Source: Glandiceps talaboti (lineage: Eukaryota > Hemichordata > Enteropneusta > Spengelidae). From it: a stretch of DNA of 64,000 nucleotides. Below the pieces are notes generated by a model. It searched no databases. It saw only the letters and a program-made list of their open reading frames with translations, and had not been told where the DNA came from. Both the position numbers and the translations under genes were made by a program. The stretch spans positions 15,645,592 to 15,709,591 of the forward strand of contig NC_135554.1 of NCBI RefSeq assembly GCF_964340395.1, given 5' to 3'. Below are positions 14,273 through 25,100 of the stretch, piece after piece; the first letter of the stretch is position 1, and every line of letters starts with the position of its first letter.

Positions 14273-14474
14273 CATATTTAACTAGAACATCCACTGAATT
14301 GTTGTTTTATTCCAGTCAAATTAAGCAGCATTTGTGTACACTTTATGCCCATAGATGAAAATGTAGAAAACTTTGTTTTCTATTTTATTCTACAGTGTGT
14401 CCGAGAACTATCAATGGATATCTGGACCATGTTCTGATACAGGTTTCTTTATCTGTCAAGTCGATGGCATGTAG
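3405..14474 (+). CDS. Secreted EGF / fucolectin (F5/8C) / C-type-lectin mosaic protein, 5' partial
   Basis: Eleven exons can be traced: 3405-3518, 4512-4628, 4909-4995, 5327-5548, 5668-5877, 6303-6392, 10015-10239, 11899-12108, 12984-13142, 13883-14009 and 14396-14474 (stop TAG). They give about 545 residues. All junctions are phase 1 except the last, which is phase 2, so the domains are classic shuffling modules. Order: a calcium-binding-type EGF (starts DIDECES), a second EGF, a short EGF-like module, a fucolectin-type F5/8C domain split over two exons (222 + 210 bp), another short EGF-like module, a second fucolectin domain (225 + 210 bp), then a C-type-lectin domain. Both fucolectin domains carry the WW.VDLG and RxDCC signatures. 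The lectin domain lacks EPN and WND and its N-terminal Cys loop, so calcium-dependent sugar binding is unlikely. The signal peptide and any earlier domains are outside the window or unrecognised. The likely role is an extracellular glycan-binding protein, possibly in innate immunity; that is inference from the families. Confidence 0.85.
3924..4275 (+). mobile_element. MITE family A, copy 1
   Basis: A unit of about 350 bp with imperfect terminal inverted repeats (AAAATTGTTTGGTTCCGG versus the complement of GGAACCACACAGTTTTT). Its body (GTTACCCGACCCC, CTGTTCTTCCAATCTGTAA, GTACATCTGATGAGAAGA, CCTACCCCACCTATTCTAAA) recurs at 44808-45158 and 49751-50124. Confidence 0.85.
4512..4628 (+). other. Exon: second EGF module
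   Basis: A 117-bp phase 1-1 exon with six cysteines in EGF spacing ([14 protein letters not shown] at the start, GFTG..CE at the end). It lacks the acidic calcium-binding start of the first EGF module. The donor is GTAAGT. Confidence 0.85.
4669..4727. repeat. Perfect 21-bp stem inverted repeat
   Basis: Arms 4669-4689 and 4707-4727 are exact reverse complements, separated by 17 nt. The structure lies in the intron 40 bp after the second EGF exon. Transcribed, it would form a perfect hairpin. Confidence 0.9.
5930..6181. repeat. (TCA)n/(ACC)n/(TCG)n trinucleotide microsatellite
   Basis: About 250 bp of trinucleotide repeats with blocks of CAT, CAC and CGT units, within an intron of the mosaic lectin gene. 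It creates spurious poly-Asp, poly-Gly and poly-Met reading frames. Confidence 0.97.
6397..6635. repeat. (GT)n, (GTGC)n and (GACA)n compound microsatellite
   Basis: The repeat begins a few bases after the donor of the EGF-like exon 6303-6392. GT repeats pass into GTGC repeats and then into more than 100 bp of GACA. Confidence 0.97.
7062..7670 (-). repeat. LTR, 3' copy relative to the element
   Basis: This copy matches the repeat at 9248-9856. On the minus strand it lies downstream of the polypurine tract, so it is the 3' LTR. It includes a short (CT)n tract that is the same in both copies. Confidence 0.9.
9248..9856 (-). repeat. LTR, 5' copy relative to the element
   Basis: This is the second copy of the 609-bp repeat. 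On the minus strand it is followed by a primer-binding-site-like TGG start, which makes it the 5' LTR. Confidence 0.9.
10315..10455. repeat. Three imperfect tandem units of about 50 bp
   Basis: The phrase ACTTTGTCCTCCGTGACT and its variants occur three times with CTAGCTCT and GTGTGTGCAGG between them. The array lies in the intron splitting the second fucolectin domain. Confidence 0.75.
10539..11503. mobile_element. Possible terminal-inverted-repeat element containing (GAT)n
   Basis: The left end (GGGGTGGGAGGGCC then AGAGGAATCGG) is roughly the reverse complement of the right end (near 11476-11503, TCCTCCGACCCTCTCCCCC). GGGAGGGTCACATTTTAC-like phrases repeat inside both ends. The middle carries the (GAT)n microsatellite. 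A short relative occurs at about 36005-36045. The boundaries are approximate. Confidence 0.4.
10911..11119. repeat. (GAT)n / (GTT)n microsatellite
   Basis: About 200 bp of GAT units interrupted by a GTT block and a few point changes. Confidence 0.97.
11612..11857. repeat. (CA)n and (ACAT)n microsatellite
   Basis: CA repeats pass into degenerate CACA/GACA and then about 100 bp of ACAT. The array ends about 40 bp before the exon at 11899. Confidence 0.97.
12376..12545 (+). mobile_element. tRNA-derived SINE-like insertion
   Basis: A perfect B-box, GGTTCGAATCC, lies at 12428-12438. A plausible A-box region (GGTGGAGCTCAGGATTAGC) lies about 30 bp upstream. No clover-leaf acceptor pairing is seen, and the sequence continues into a non-tRNA body and an A-rich end. 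A SINE head is therefore more likely than a tRNA gene. Confidence 0.55.
12758..12830 (+). repeat. Dispersed repeat, copy 1
   Basis: The phrase GGCTCGTTAAGAACGGTACC and the following CGGTCGTGGTTTGCGACGAT recur in reverse orientation near 25340-25388. The two copies are about 95% alike over 45-50 bp. Confidence 0.75.
13457..13573. mobile_element. Truncated copy of the 38030-38221 fold-back element
   Basis: AATCTGATTAAAATCTGATG, GTGAAAGCGGCTAAATACTT and a GTGATCACC..GGCGATCACC hairpin match the terminal and central parts of the element at 38030-38221. Confidence 0.65.
14206..14272. repeat. (AAC)n microsatellite
   Basis: About 22 uninterrupted AAC units in the last intron of the mosaic lectin gene. 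Confidence 0.97.
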
Positions 14475-16600
14475 ATCTTGTTTTGGGTGAAATTGCCAAT
14501 TTCCTATCAGTGAGTCTGTGCCATATAACTTGCACGTGTATTAGTAAAACCAGAATGTAAGTCACATGTTGCCAATTGTTTTAATGCAGAACTGAACTCT
14601 TACCGTTATTAAAATGATCAATTTCCTGATTTTTAAAAGTACCAGTTGAAATATATAGACATTATAACATTGTGTTTTTAAACTGATGAGTTGTGTAAAA
14701 TTTGTATTCATAAAAACAACCTCAAAAAGGAATACGAGTTGGTACACCTTTCCAAGTGAACATCATATAATGCGTACAAACAGATTGTATAACCATGGTC
14801 ATGGCGGAAGATATCAGAAATATTGATGTGGGCTCCGCTTGAAACTTGCAAATCAAGTTTTTGTGATGTTTAAAACGAAATACTTTTTTGTCACTGTGTT
14901 GCCAAATCTGACTCACCTACAACTTTGCTGTTAAATAAAATATAATGGGAAAGTTTACGGAAAATATTTTTGAATTTACATGGCTTTCAAAATTGAAATT
15001 TTTTATAAATGATGGTTTCAAACAATTACAAAATATTAATTAACATTTGTCATACACCTTCTTATCACTAATCTACAGTGATGAAAATACTCGTAGAAAT
15101 TAAGAACAAATAATACAAAAATAGAAATGTATTATGAGTGAATGTAGTTTTCCTTTATTACGATAACTCATTTCACAAACTACATTTTGTTCAATTTTAC
15201 CCATTAGCCTGATTAGGCATCTGGCATCCCTGGCCCTAATATAATTTAGATCAGCAACATTCCAACAAAGGGGAAAGGTCATTGAAGAGTACACATGCAC
15301 ATTTCATTTTTCTCAATGATTGTTGCAATTATTTTGTGATAAATACTGTCCAGATATGTCGTGATGTGTTATTTTAATTTACAGAAAGTAAAGAAATGTC
15401 TACTAGGTTGGTGGTTTTCTATTTAGTTATTTTAAGATTAATGTAAACTGCATCATGTCAATCCATTACTTACGTACCTATCTGAATAACGAGGACTTAT
15501 CATGTTCCGATTATTATGTTTTAAAGAGAGTGAATTGTTAAAAATTGCGTTTTGCTGTGAAAGCTAATAAAGTATTGACGAGTTCTGAATATTCTTCTGT
15601 CTAGTCCTATTCATAATGTTATGTCATCTGTAATGCATTCTGAGTCAGTCACTTGGCTCATGTTTGTGAATGACCAGAGAAAAAGAAGCCTATTCGAACT
15701 TAAAGCGTCTTAGAGAACAATAATGATTTGATGACAAATCTTGTATTTCATTGCTCGTCCAGATTTATACTAAATACAATTAACTGCCTACTATAGACCT
15801 TTATCCAGTCCTTCCAGTTGTATAAATGGGGACCTGGTAGGATAGAGATAGCAATGTGAATGCTTTAATCCTATCTGATCCTAGATGCTACAATAGATGG
15901 TATTTGCTCCCAAGGGAGTTGAGGAAGTAAAGGGCAATTGTGCCGCTATAGATCCATGCCAGGGGTAATAATTGTAAAGCTCTTTGAGCACAAAGTGGGA
16001 AACCACTATATAAAAACCAACGTTATTATTATTATTATTATTATTACAAGGGGCTTAATATTATATGATATGGCAGAACCCCACAGCCTCACAATGGATG
16101 GTAGGATAAAGAGAAGTTACTTTCACGACTTTTCAGCCTGCCCTCATAGGCCGGGGAAAGGGAGATTAGACCACACCCACAACGGCTGATTTGTCAGTCT
16201 AGTCAGTCAGTAGACTGCAATGAAGTCATCAGTCCGGTCTTATCAGCCTGCCCTCATAGGGGAAAGGGCGATTAGACCAAGCACACGACTGATCTGTTAG
16301 TCTATTACATTACACATGATTTCCCTCATTTGGGGATCTTTGCTGGGGGCCACATTGCCTCATGGGAAGCAGCAGAAATGTTTATGCAATGGTTGAACAA
16401 TGAATATTCATGAGCTTTTCACTGTAATAGGCAGTTGAGTCAGAATATTCATTATAATGTGGGTGATGTAACACCCTCAAATGTCTCTCCAGAACCCATG
16501 ATTAATGAAAATGACTTATTTCTTGGAGAGACATTCCCCTGTAACTACATGTCTATGAAATGTAAGGCATACTAAAACAACAACGACAACACTTCCAAGA
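14475..16600. other. 3' flank of the lectin gene; SINE and a local duplication
   Basis: After the lectin stop codon no further exon is seen. Possible poly(A) signals lie near 14934 and 15566. A SINE-like unit lies at about 15786-16047. The segments 16134-16205 and 16243-16305 are an imperfect duplication (CAGCCTGCCCTCATAGG ... GATTAGACCA). Confidence 0.55.
15786..16047 (+). mobile_element. SINE-like element with (ATT)n tail, copy 1
   Basis: The 3' portion (ATAGATCCATGCCAGGGGTA, GTAAAGCTCTTTGAGCAC, CACTATATAAA) ends in an (ATT)n run. The same block recurs at about 44205-44320 in the same orientation. Tails of this form are typical of SINE/LINE families in marine deuterostomes. The 5' end is uncertain. 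Confidence 0.6.
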
Positions 16601-16922
16601 ATGTAAGTGTAATTTATTTATTTATTTTTTTTACACTAGTTTGGTTCTTATTCCATGCAAGTGTCAAATTAAATTAATATCTTCAACAATTCACATAAAA
16701 CCATTACAGAGAGTTAGTGTGAATAAAATTAGTGATAGAAATAATAGCCTTTCTATGGAGTATGGATGACATTGTCACATATAACTGTCTGTCATGACTT
16801 TATAACTTTGCAGCACAAGGTAAGTTTTGACACAGGCTAACATTTTCTACTAAAACACTAAAAACTTGGGGATGGAAACTTTGTACAAACACACAGAAAA
16901 AATGTTGCTCCTTCTTCGATCA

Positions 16923-19634
16923 CTATTTCAGCTTTGATATTATTCCATGAGATACCTGTTCATAGAAAAGAGAAAAAGAATTTTATGGATTAAGACTGTA
17001 TGTGCAAGAAATCATAAAACTTTTCTGGGGGGGGGGGAGGGAGGGAGGGAGGGAGGGAGGGGTGAATGATGGAAACAGTAGTACAGACATGGCTGTGAAA
17101 GAAACGCATTCCTCATGTGTGGTCAAGATCTTCATCTTTATGAAGCAGAATAACTGAATCTCTAGCTTGACTTTATACACATGCTATATACACATTTTCA
17201 CTACAACTTTAGCCCCTACTCTTAAGGGGAAACGTTTGTCTCGATGATGTACTTATCATTGTAAACTTTACAAACTATCCGCACTTCAATCAATCAATCT
17301 AAATATCTTTCTAAAATTTGTAAACTATCCACAATAAGGAAAGAGAGAGAGACAGCTTGAATGTTACTAGGTGAAAGTTATACATACACATTCATCCCGG
17401 CAATGTAAGAAATCAAAGAGTTCCTGAGTACATGTTTCTTCAGTCTTGCTACGACTGTTTACTCTTTCCGTACAGGTGTCAAATTCTTTCATTAACTTTA
17501 CACATTCTGGCTTCTCAGCGCATGCCTCTCTAAGTTCTTCAATAGGATCCTGAAAATAAACATATGGAGATTTATAGTTTTAACCATGAACAAAAAAGTA
17601 AAGAACATTGCATCACTATTAGAAATAAATGGGTTGTACTCAAAAAACAATAATTATCGCATGACTGGGATCAAAGATTGTCTACATCATCCAGTCAATT
17701 ATTCATGGCTCAAATGATATGTTTGGTAGATTTAACCAAGTGAGTTGTTAGAGCTTTTCACTGTTTCAGGTAAAATTTTGTGCCAATTTCTATTGGTCTA
17801 ACAGACTACAACTTTATACATTTGGTAGTCAAGATACAGGGTTTGCTAGTCTACATCTACCCTGAACTTCTACCAATTGAAGCCCTGAATATAGATAGAT
17901 ACTATTCATTTGATTTTCTTTATCTGATAATCCATGTCACTGTATGTTACTCAAATTTTTTGTTTTATTGTCATATATTTATGAAATTGTTCTTTAAACT
18001 ACATTGAACAAATCTTCTATTTCCATGAAAACATTTACATGACAATGACACCTTTTCTCATCTTGAACATAATATTGAATACAATTAGAATATTTCCAAT
18101 TCTCATTGAACAATTGCAAATATCTTTCTTTTCTGATAAATTGTTAAATTTCTTCATAAAATGATAAAGTACATCTACGAAGTTGTCATAGTGACAGGCA
18201 CTACTCACGGGAATTTCATCTTCATCCTCATCATCCTCTTCTTCCTCCTGTCCAAAAAAAATAAACCAAAATGTTTTATATCACAATGCCGACGAAGCTA
18301 TTCAAAAAATTCTCCATGATAATATGTATAGGTCAAAGGTCAAAGGTCAGAAGTCACACCAGTAACAGTGATAATAATTTAACATGAACCTGTTATTCCT
18401 ACAACAGAACATGCACACATCAAGTTACGGCTACGAGTTTGCTGGGTCAAAGTTTACTGTGTGTTGGGTTGGTGTGCAAAGTACAGTAAGAGAGTAATTC
18501 ACTCCCTTCTGCCAGTTTAAGTTCAATGTCTACAGCATTTGTAACACTGTCCCCTGTATAGGTAGTCTGTAAGGTACGCCGTGACATGGCGCCCTCAAAC
18601 ATCGGCCAACCCCTAACAGAGAGGAGGCCGGTGAGGGCGAAACATCACGACGTATCTTACAGTTCCCTGTATAGGCTATTATAGTATTACAAAATTACTT
18701 TAAGAACTGACAACACATTAACATTGTAGTTTCATGATTCTACACTCCTATACTACAGTCTAGTGTCATGTCTGTACTGCACATACAAGTGATTCATTAA
18801 CTTGAGAAGATTTCTCATCCCATTTTACCCAGTAATGACATTTACAGCAGTGACTTCAGCATTCAATCTGCACATAGACCCCCCATCAATGTTGGAGGGT
18901 GGTCTATGATCTGCATTGCCACGGAACATTTTTAAAATTTTTATACTTGTTTCTTTTGTATTTTGCTCCTAATAATAATATTTCATTTGTTGCGAATATT
19001 TTTTTAAGATACATGTATGTCTAGCCAGTCTTGGAGAAAACAAGCAAAACATGACACAGCACAAACAGGTCACACCTATGGTAAATTAAATTGCAACAGT
19101 GTTGTGTAGTATGTTCGGAGTACAGGTCAACGTACCACACTGACTGACTGATGATAATGACCTCCATAACTCAACCATGCTAGCATGCAATGGATCTGAT
19201 TTACCTCATACAATTTACAAAGTTACATCATCATGGAATATACAATGTTACGAATGTAATTATATATTCATTTTGTTGACCTCTAAAACGACTGACAATT
19301 ATACTCCATCGTGGTGAGTAAGCTTGGCGTTCGACACTGGCTTGTGGGCATAATCATTTCGGACACGCGGCGAGGTTACCCTCCCTGTTACGTATTTCCC
19401 AAGCCAAGGGCAGTCGGCTTCATAGCAAACCTCCTTGGCCACACGTACACATTTACCGGCATTTTCAAATTGGCATAACATTACGCCGTCCCATTGGCTG
19501 AAATCACTTGTGTGCCTTAATATACATATGATGTACATGTAGTATTAGTTTGGGGCTGATTTGTCCCAAATCCTCTATAGATTGCTTACCTCTGGTGGAT
19601 CACTTTCGTACTCACGCTCGTCTCCTAACGCCAT
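16923..19634 (-). CDS. UQCRH: Cytochrome b-c1 complex subunit 6 (hinge protein)
   Basis: Four exons on the minus strand, 19590-19634, 18209-18247, 17388-17549 and 16923-16955, join at phase 0 into a 92-residue protein (human is 91). It starts MALGDEREYESDPPE and continues with the acidic run EEEEDDEDEDE that is characteristic of the hinge protein. The core has paired cysteines (REACAEKPEC, FDTCTERV, EETCTQELFDFLHC, DECVSH) that form disulfides in the family. The C-terminus is GIISKLK. The protein sits in mitochondrial complex III, where it supports electron transfer between cytochrome c1 and cytochrome c. The last exon has only ten codons plus a stop, and was found by matching the expected tail after donor GTATGT. 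Its promoter is shared with CLCC1. Confidence 0.95.
18330..18349 (+). promoter_or_regulatory. Triple AGGTCA direct repeat (DR1 type)
   Basis: Three AGGTCA half-sites follow each other with one-base spacing, in the first intron of UQCRH. DR1 arrays are bound by nuclear receptors such as HNF4, RXR/PPAR and COUP-TF in animals. A function here is inference. A single weaker AGGTCAAAGGT copy lies near 28420. Confidence 0.45.
18563..18664. mobile_element. ~100-bp fold-back element with 11-bp flanking duplication
   Basis: The arms 18567-18598 and 18632-18662 are imperfect inverted repeats (CTGTAAGGTACGCCGTGACA versus CTGTAAGATACGTCGTGATG). The unit is flanked by CCCTGTATAGG at 18552-18562 and again at 18665-18675, which looks like a target-site duplication. 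It lies in intron 1 of UQCRH. Confidence 0.7.
18873..18908. repeat. Short CATAGACC palindrome, copy 1
   Basis: CATAGACCCCCCATCAA pairs with TTGGAGGGTGGTCTATG. Related palindromes occur at 33240-33279 and 48680-48720. Confidence 0.7.
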
Positions 19635-19862
19635 TTTGTAGAATAGCTGAGATACCCGGATGTCATTACATGGCCGTGAGTTTAGAAACACATGTGTTGA
19701 TTGGTTATATTTTAACACGATGGCGGCCATCTGTAACTTTAGACCAATCAAATTATTGTTTCCTCTGCGTATCTCAATATTTTATAGGGTAAAGGTCATT
19801 GAGTTAGAGCATAAACAACACGGAAGTGAAAACTGTATACGCAGGTCCAGAGAAATAAGCAG
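19635..19862. promoter_or_regulatory. Compact head-to-head promoter of UQCRH and CLCC1
   Basis: The UQCRH start codon (19634, minus) and the probable non-coding first exon of CLCC1 (plus, donor AG|GTAACG at 19862/19863) face each other across about 200 bp. Visible motifs include a YY1-like GATGGCGGCCATC at 19719-19731, an ETS-like CGGAAGTG at 19821-19828, an ETS-like CCGGATGT near 19656, and CCAAT boxes at 19700-19704 (reverse) and 19744-19748. This set is typical of housekeeping bidirectional promoters. The transcription start sites are inferred. Confidence 0.6.
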
Positions 19863-20406
19863 GTAACGTTTGACAGTGTGCAATATTTTACATTATTTCG
19901 ATGCAAAGTAAAGGCAAGTGATGTATGCTATTTTCTGTTGATAATATGCACGCGAATATAATTTGTCGTTCGTTTAATTTAATATTTTTTGATATTTCCG
20001 AATTTTGATCATGTTCATTTATCAATATCACCATTGAATTGTTTCATGTTATATCTGTCTGTCAGTGTGTGCGTTCGTGCGCGTGCGTGCATGCGTGCTT
20101 GCGTGTATTTGTGTGTTTCTCAGAATATTTAAACATATATTCTTTCTAACGTTGATAAGTTAACAACTGTCCAGGACTTGCCAAATTTTATCATAAAATG
20201 ATGTCCCCTTTTGAAGGAAAAAATGAATGACATGATCAGTATAGATGTGCTGTCAAACTGTCACAGACACAAACTCTGAGGTTTTTTTCTGAATAGTATT
20301 AGTAACTGTAAAACAGTCATGATTAGAACTGAATGCCCACAACTGAGAGACAATAAAAAACATTAACCACTATATTTACAATCTTTCCTCAGATATTGTA
20401 GCCGTG

Positions 20407-22123
20407 ATGTCAAAAATGTGGAGTTTACTCATCGTGTGCTGTTTGTTCAGCACCACAGTATCAAATGAGGACTGGGAACCTGAATTAAAGTATACTAATA
20501 AAGACAACTGGGTTGATCCTGGTGATATGATGAATTATGACTCTCATACAAAGACAATGAGAAACAGTGGCAAGGTATAAAAGTCTGCTTTCACTCTATG
20601 TTCTAACTCGATTGAGGATCTTTTATTACTATGGAAAGCAGGCTACCGACAAACTAAGATAGACATAAACTTAAAACTAATGTTGTTGCATGTGGTAGAT
20701 ATAGCTGCAATAATTGTAGCGTGTGATGTGATTTTGAGGGCTTTTTCGTCTGTTTTTGTGCCTTTTTTCTTTCCGACGTGTAACCTGAATCAAATGCTAC
20801 AATTCCTCTAACGCAAATGCAAATAGACGGAACCGATTCAGATCTGAATCGCAATGTTGGGCGGACTTTTCTGTTAAATTACGCCTTACCTGGCAAAGTA
20901 TGGGACATTTCCTAACACCAACATTAATTACGGAGCCTTCAAGACCAAAGAAGTGTTTAGAGGTACCCCAATTCCATCAAAATCGGCAAATGTAGCAAGG
21001 CATGCAGCAGTTTGAAACAGGTAGTACGCTAAACCCTCGCTCACGTTTTCAATGTGGTCTCGTCTATTTGCATTTGCATTAAAGGAATTGTAGCGTTTGA
21101 TTCGGGTTAAATGTCGGAACGAAAAAAGGCACAAAAACAGACAAAAAAGCCCCCAAAATCACATCAAACGCTACAATTATTGCAGCTAGTGGCAGATAGT
21201 GACATTGAAAGTGCAGCCACTCAAGGAAAACTTGCCATTAGAGATGCTGCCCTTACTGTGAGTGATTTGTAACAACTTCCATTGATAGTTTATATCATCA
21301 GCATGTTGCAATATCAATTCTAGTTTGTGACCGTGTCAAATAGCTGATAGCTAATAGATATGACTTTGTAGAACAGAATGATAATGGCATGATCATAGTT
21401 TATATTACTCTCAAGTAACATTTTACTTGTTGAGATTGAAGGCTTTGTCAGAGTGTCTGGTTTCTGGTTTTGGTTTCAAGTCCAGTTCGTCTCAAGGTGA
21501 TGTATGGCTGCATTGTTGTCAAGGCATAATCACTCTAGGTGGGCATAAACTCCTAATATACGATGTGATTTTTCTACCTTCATACTCTGTTTTTCCGTGT
21601 CTCTCTCAGGACAAGTGTGACTGTGATTTAATGGAAGAAAAACTGACAGAATGCATAGAACAGAAAGAAAAGTGTGAACTCTCATTGAAAGAATGTCATC
21701 ATCATCAACAACAGTCATCTCAGATGAAACAAGACACATGTCAGCGTGATTGTGATTGTAATAAGCTACAAACTACAGTAAATCAATGTGAGGAGAACAA
21801 AGAGTCCATTCAAAAACTATATCAGGATTGTCTTGGTGACAAAGGCAAAAACACAGTAAGCACAGGTACCCAGACTTGTAAAGAACTGTACTTCAAGCAG
21901 TTTATCACATCACTAGTCAACCAGATGTCATCCAAGGTATGTAGGCATTAAAACTGTAAAGCTGTGTGTGTGTGTGTGTGTATGTGTTTGTGTGTGTGTG
22001 TGTTTGTGTTTGTTTGTGTGTGTCTGTGTGTGTGTTGATGTGTGTGCATGCACACACACATGCACACATGCATGCACATACGCGCATGTGTGCGTGCACC
22101 TAAACACTGTGATTGTACTTTTC

Positions 22124-22159
<36 letters not shown>

Positions 22160-25100
22160 TATTAAGCCTTCACAAGAAGAGAAGCCAACAATTACAAAAA
22201 ACACAAAACGTTACAATCATAATAATGTCAAAATGGCATCAACAACATGCTAAGAATTTGACAACTCTGTGGATCCTTCGCATATAAAAGCTGTCTGACA
22301 CTGTCCATCAGCCTATCTGACATACAAGATGTTTCCAGATTTCTTAAGACAGATTTATGATGTTATCAAGAAAGAGAAATTCAAGGAAAATTCTTACCAA
22401 ATATTAATTAACTTACCTTGTGAGATTATTCCAACTACTAGTACTAGTAATACACATTTACTAATCAGATTGACTATCTGGACTGTACAGGTGCAAGGAG
22501 ATGAGCCATTGATAAAATTAGAATATTTAGTCAAACTAACATCTGAAGACTGGTCAACACTGAATAAATTTGTTGGTAGTGACGATGGAAACCTGTACGA
22601 TGCTCATGGTGTGTTGAGTCACATGGTACAACGAATACAACCCACTGATAAACCAATCAATACTTGGAGACTATGGTTAGAAGATTTCAGTGGGACAGAC
22701 CTACAAACCTTGGTGTCTCTCGTTATCCTGGTAAGATGCTGTTAGTTTAGTCCATTTGTAGGCAAGATTGATGAGAACAGCATCTTTATATCCTTTATTT
22801 GAAATGACAAGTCATCTTATGTTAACTAGTTTGCTAAAGTGTAGTTTTAAACAGTGAATTTATCACGTGAATATATATTTCACCAAGTTCATACATTACA
22901 TTATCCAGCAATAGTAGAATGTACAGATACATGTAGTTGATTTTTGCAAATAAACCAGTCTCGATGTTAGTTAGAACCTTGATAGATAAAAAAAGAATTT
23001 GGATACATGTTACCCAGTACTTGACATCAGTAAAAATAAAGTTGAGTTTTTGACCATACAGGTATTGCAAAGTTACATTGTGTATTGTTATTGTCATTTT
23101 TTTTGCAGGCTTTTGGCATCATTGCATTTCTTATTGTGATCATAGCTGTTCCTACTCGATATGGATATTCATGGCAAAGACAGATATTCCGGACTTTCAT
23201 TGTGCTCTTTGTTATAAGTGTACCATGGACCTGGGTTCATTTATATAAGGTAGGCTCTGAATTCATTTTATTCTACCAGTATGATGTATTTACATTTTTT
23301 TACTGTGATGGTTATATATGAAGAAAGGATAGAGACAGACAGACAGGGTGGCAGGGTGGCAGGCAGGCAGATAGACACAGACAGATGGGCAGACAAACAT
23401 TGTGTATACATACACAGGAGAGAGAGGGGGAGGGAAGAGAGAAAGGAGAGAGGGGAGGGGGAGAGCGAGAGAGAACCAACTTGTACATAATGAGGTTTTT
23501 TTAATAATGATTAAATATTTCTTCATGAAATTGCTGAAGGTTCAAGACACAAGTCAATCCTACATGTACTTATTACTTGTAATTTTTCTGAACATTCATG
23601 TAGTGATACACATGTAACTACTTTTACCGATCTAGATTGAGGTTGCCAAGAAACATTCCAAAGCGATGACAGATATTCCTGAACACTGTAAACCTGGTGG
23701 ATCTGGTGTATGGAGTGGTATGAATGAGTGGTTTAGATCTGTTTTCACTTTCTCTGGTGATACATGCACTGAATACCATGAAGCTCTCATGGTAGACCCA
23801 TTCTGGGACGTCCCTCCAACCCAGGTAACATCTTGCCCTTTGCCTCCATCTCAATTAACCACATTGCCTGTAACATCCCTCAGTGAAACCACCTCTGTTC
23901 TATTTGAAGAATCCTTCAATGTGGCTTCCATCAAGGTCAATCTTACAAACTTTCCATTCTTTAAAGTGCCACCAACACAAGTAAAATCTATCCACCTCTA
24001 TCCCAGTCAATACATCAATATTTGAATTTCCTCTGACACGGGTAAAATCTCCCCACCATCCACCTCTATTCCACTATGGTCTTTTTTGATCAGGTCTAGG
24101 CCAAGAGAAAAACAAGTTTTGTTTCTTGTCTGTATGTATATTCTCAATATTTAAAAAAAAATTTCGTTCTTTTTCCCAAATTCCTTTTCCAAACCTGTGA
24201 TATGCATCACACACAGCAGCAAAATGGTGTTTGTACCATGCAGTGTTTTTACTAAGGTTGGGTAGACACTTTAGTAATAGGAATGGGGAATGGGGTAAAA
24301 GTTGCATGGTTTCCAATACAGTCTACCATAATTTTGTTTGGGAACCCTGGTAAAATGACTGGGGAACCCCGGTAGATTTACCTGCTGACCATGCTGCCAT
24401 GTATGTACAGAACATAATTACATAATATGCCAAAATCATAGTTCAATATTTTAAGAATACACCCATGTTACATAAGCATAGCTGTTTTTTTTATAGCCAT
24501 TTGCTTTTGATTATTTTTAATCCTCTGTCAACTTGTACCTAGTTGTATACAAACAAATACCCCTAGGAAGAAAGAGGACCAACTTGTACCTAGTTGTGTA
24601 CAAACACATACCCCTCAGGCAGAAGTAGGATTAATTGAATCCATTCTCCATATTGGGGGTATATCCTATTGATAGGTATGATCGAGCCTTAAAGAAAGAA
24701 TACCGCATCACCACATCACCCTAGAATGAGAAACAAAATGTTTGTTTTTTTGGCCTTATATCCCAAATATAATCTTTGAAGACAGACAAAGTTGAATTTG
24801 ATATAAATCAGTGCCTGGAATGTACTCATACACATTTGATTTTACTTGATTATCTTTTTATTGTAAAATAATTTTACATGACTTTATTATATTTTTTCTG
24901 CAGGCTATAGTGGTTACTATCAGTAAGTTTGTCCTGAAGCCTCTAGAACACCTTGGGGAAGCCATTGGCAAGTTTTTCAATACACTTTACAAGGATCTAC
25001 CTATTCAAGTCTGGCCTATTGCTACATTTGTTCTCATTGTTGTTATCATCTTGTTCCTTATTATGATGTTTGGCTACAGTATTCGGTTTCCTTTCATTGG

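Larger units (their letters stand above)
12984..14474 (+). other. C-type-lectin domain, three exons
   Basis: Exons 12984-13142, 13883-14009 and 14396-14474 encode SW.DAK.HC, HLARITS, TNWL and FFICQ. These are the ordered landmarks of a C-type-lectin fold. The calcium/sugar EPN and WND motifs are absent. The protein ends four codons after the final conserved Cys-Gln. Confidence 0.82.

Noticed and set aside
22329-22490. Open frame continuing upstream of CLCC1 exon 22491-22730
   Set aside because: It is intronic: the acceptor CTGTACAG at 22490 and the phase-0 donor at 21936 join directly, and the upstream residues do not fit the CLCC1 family pattern.
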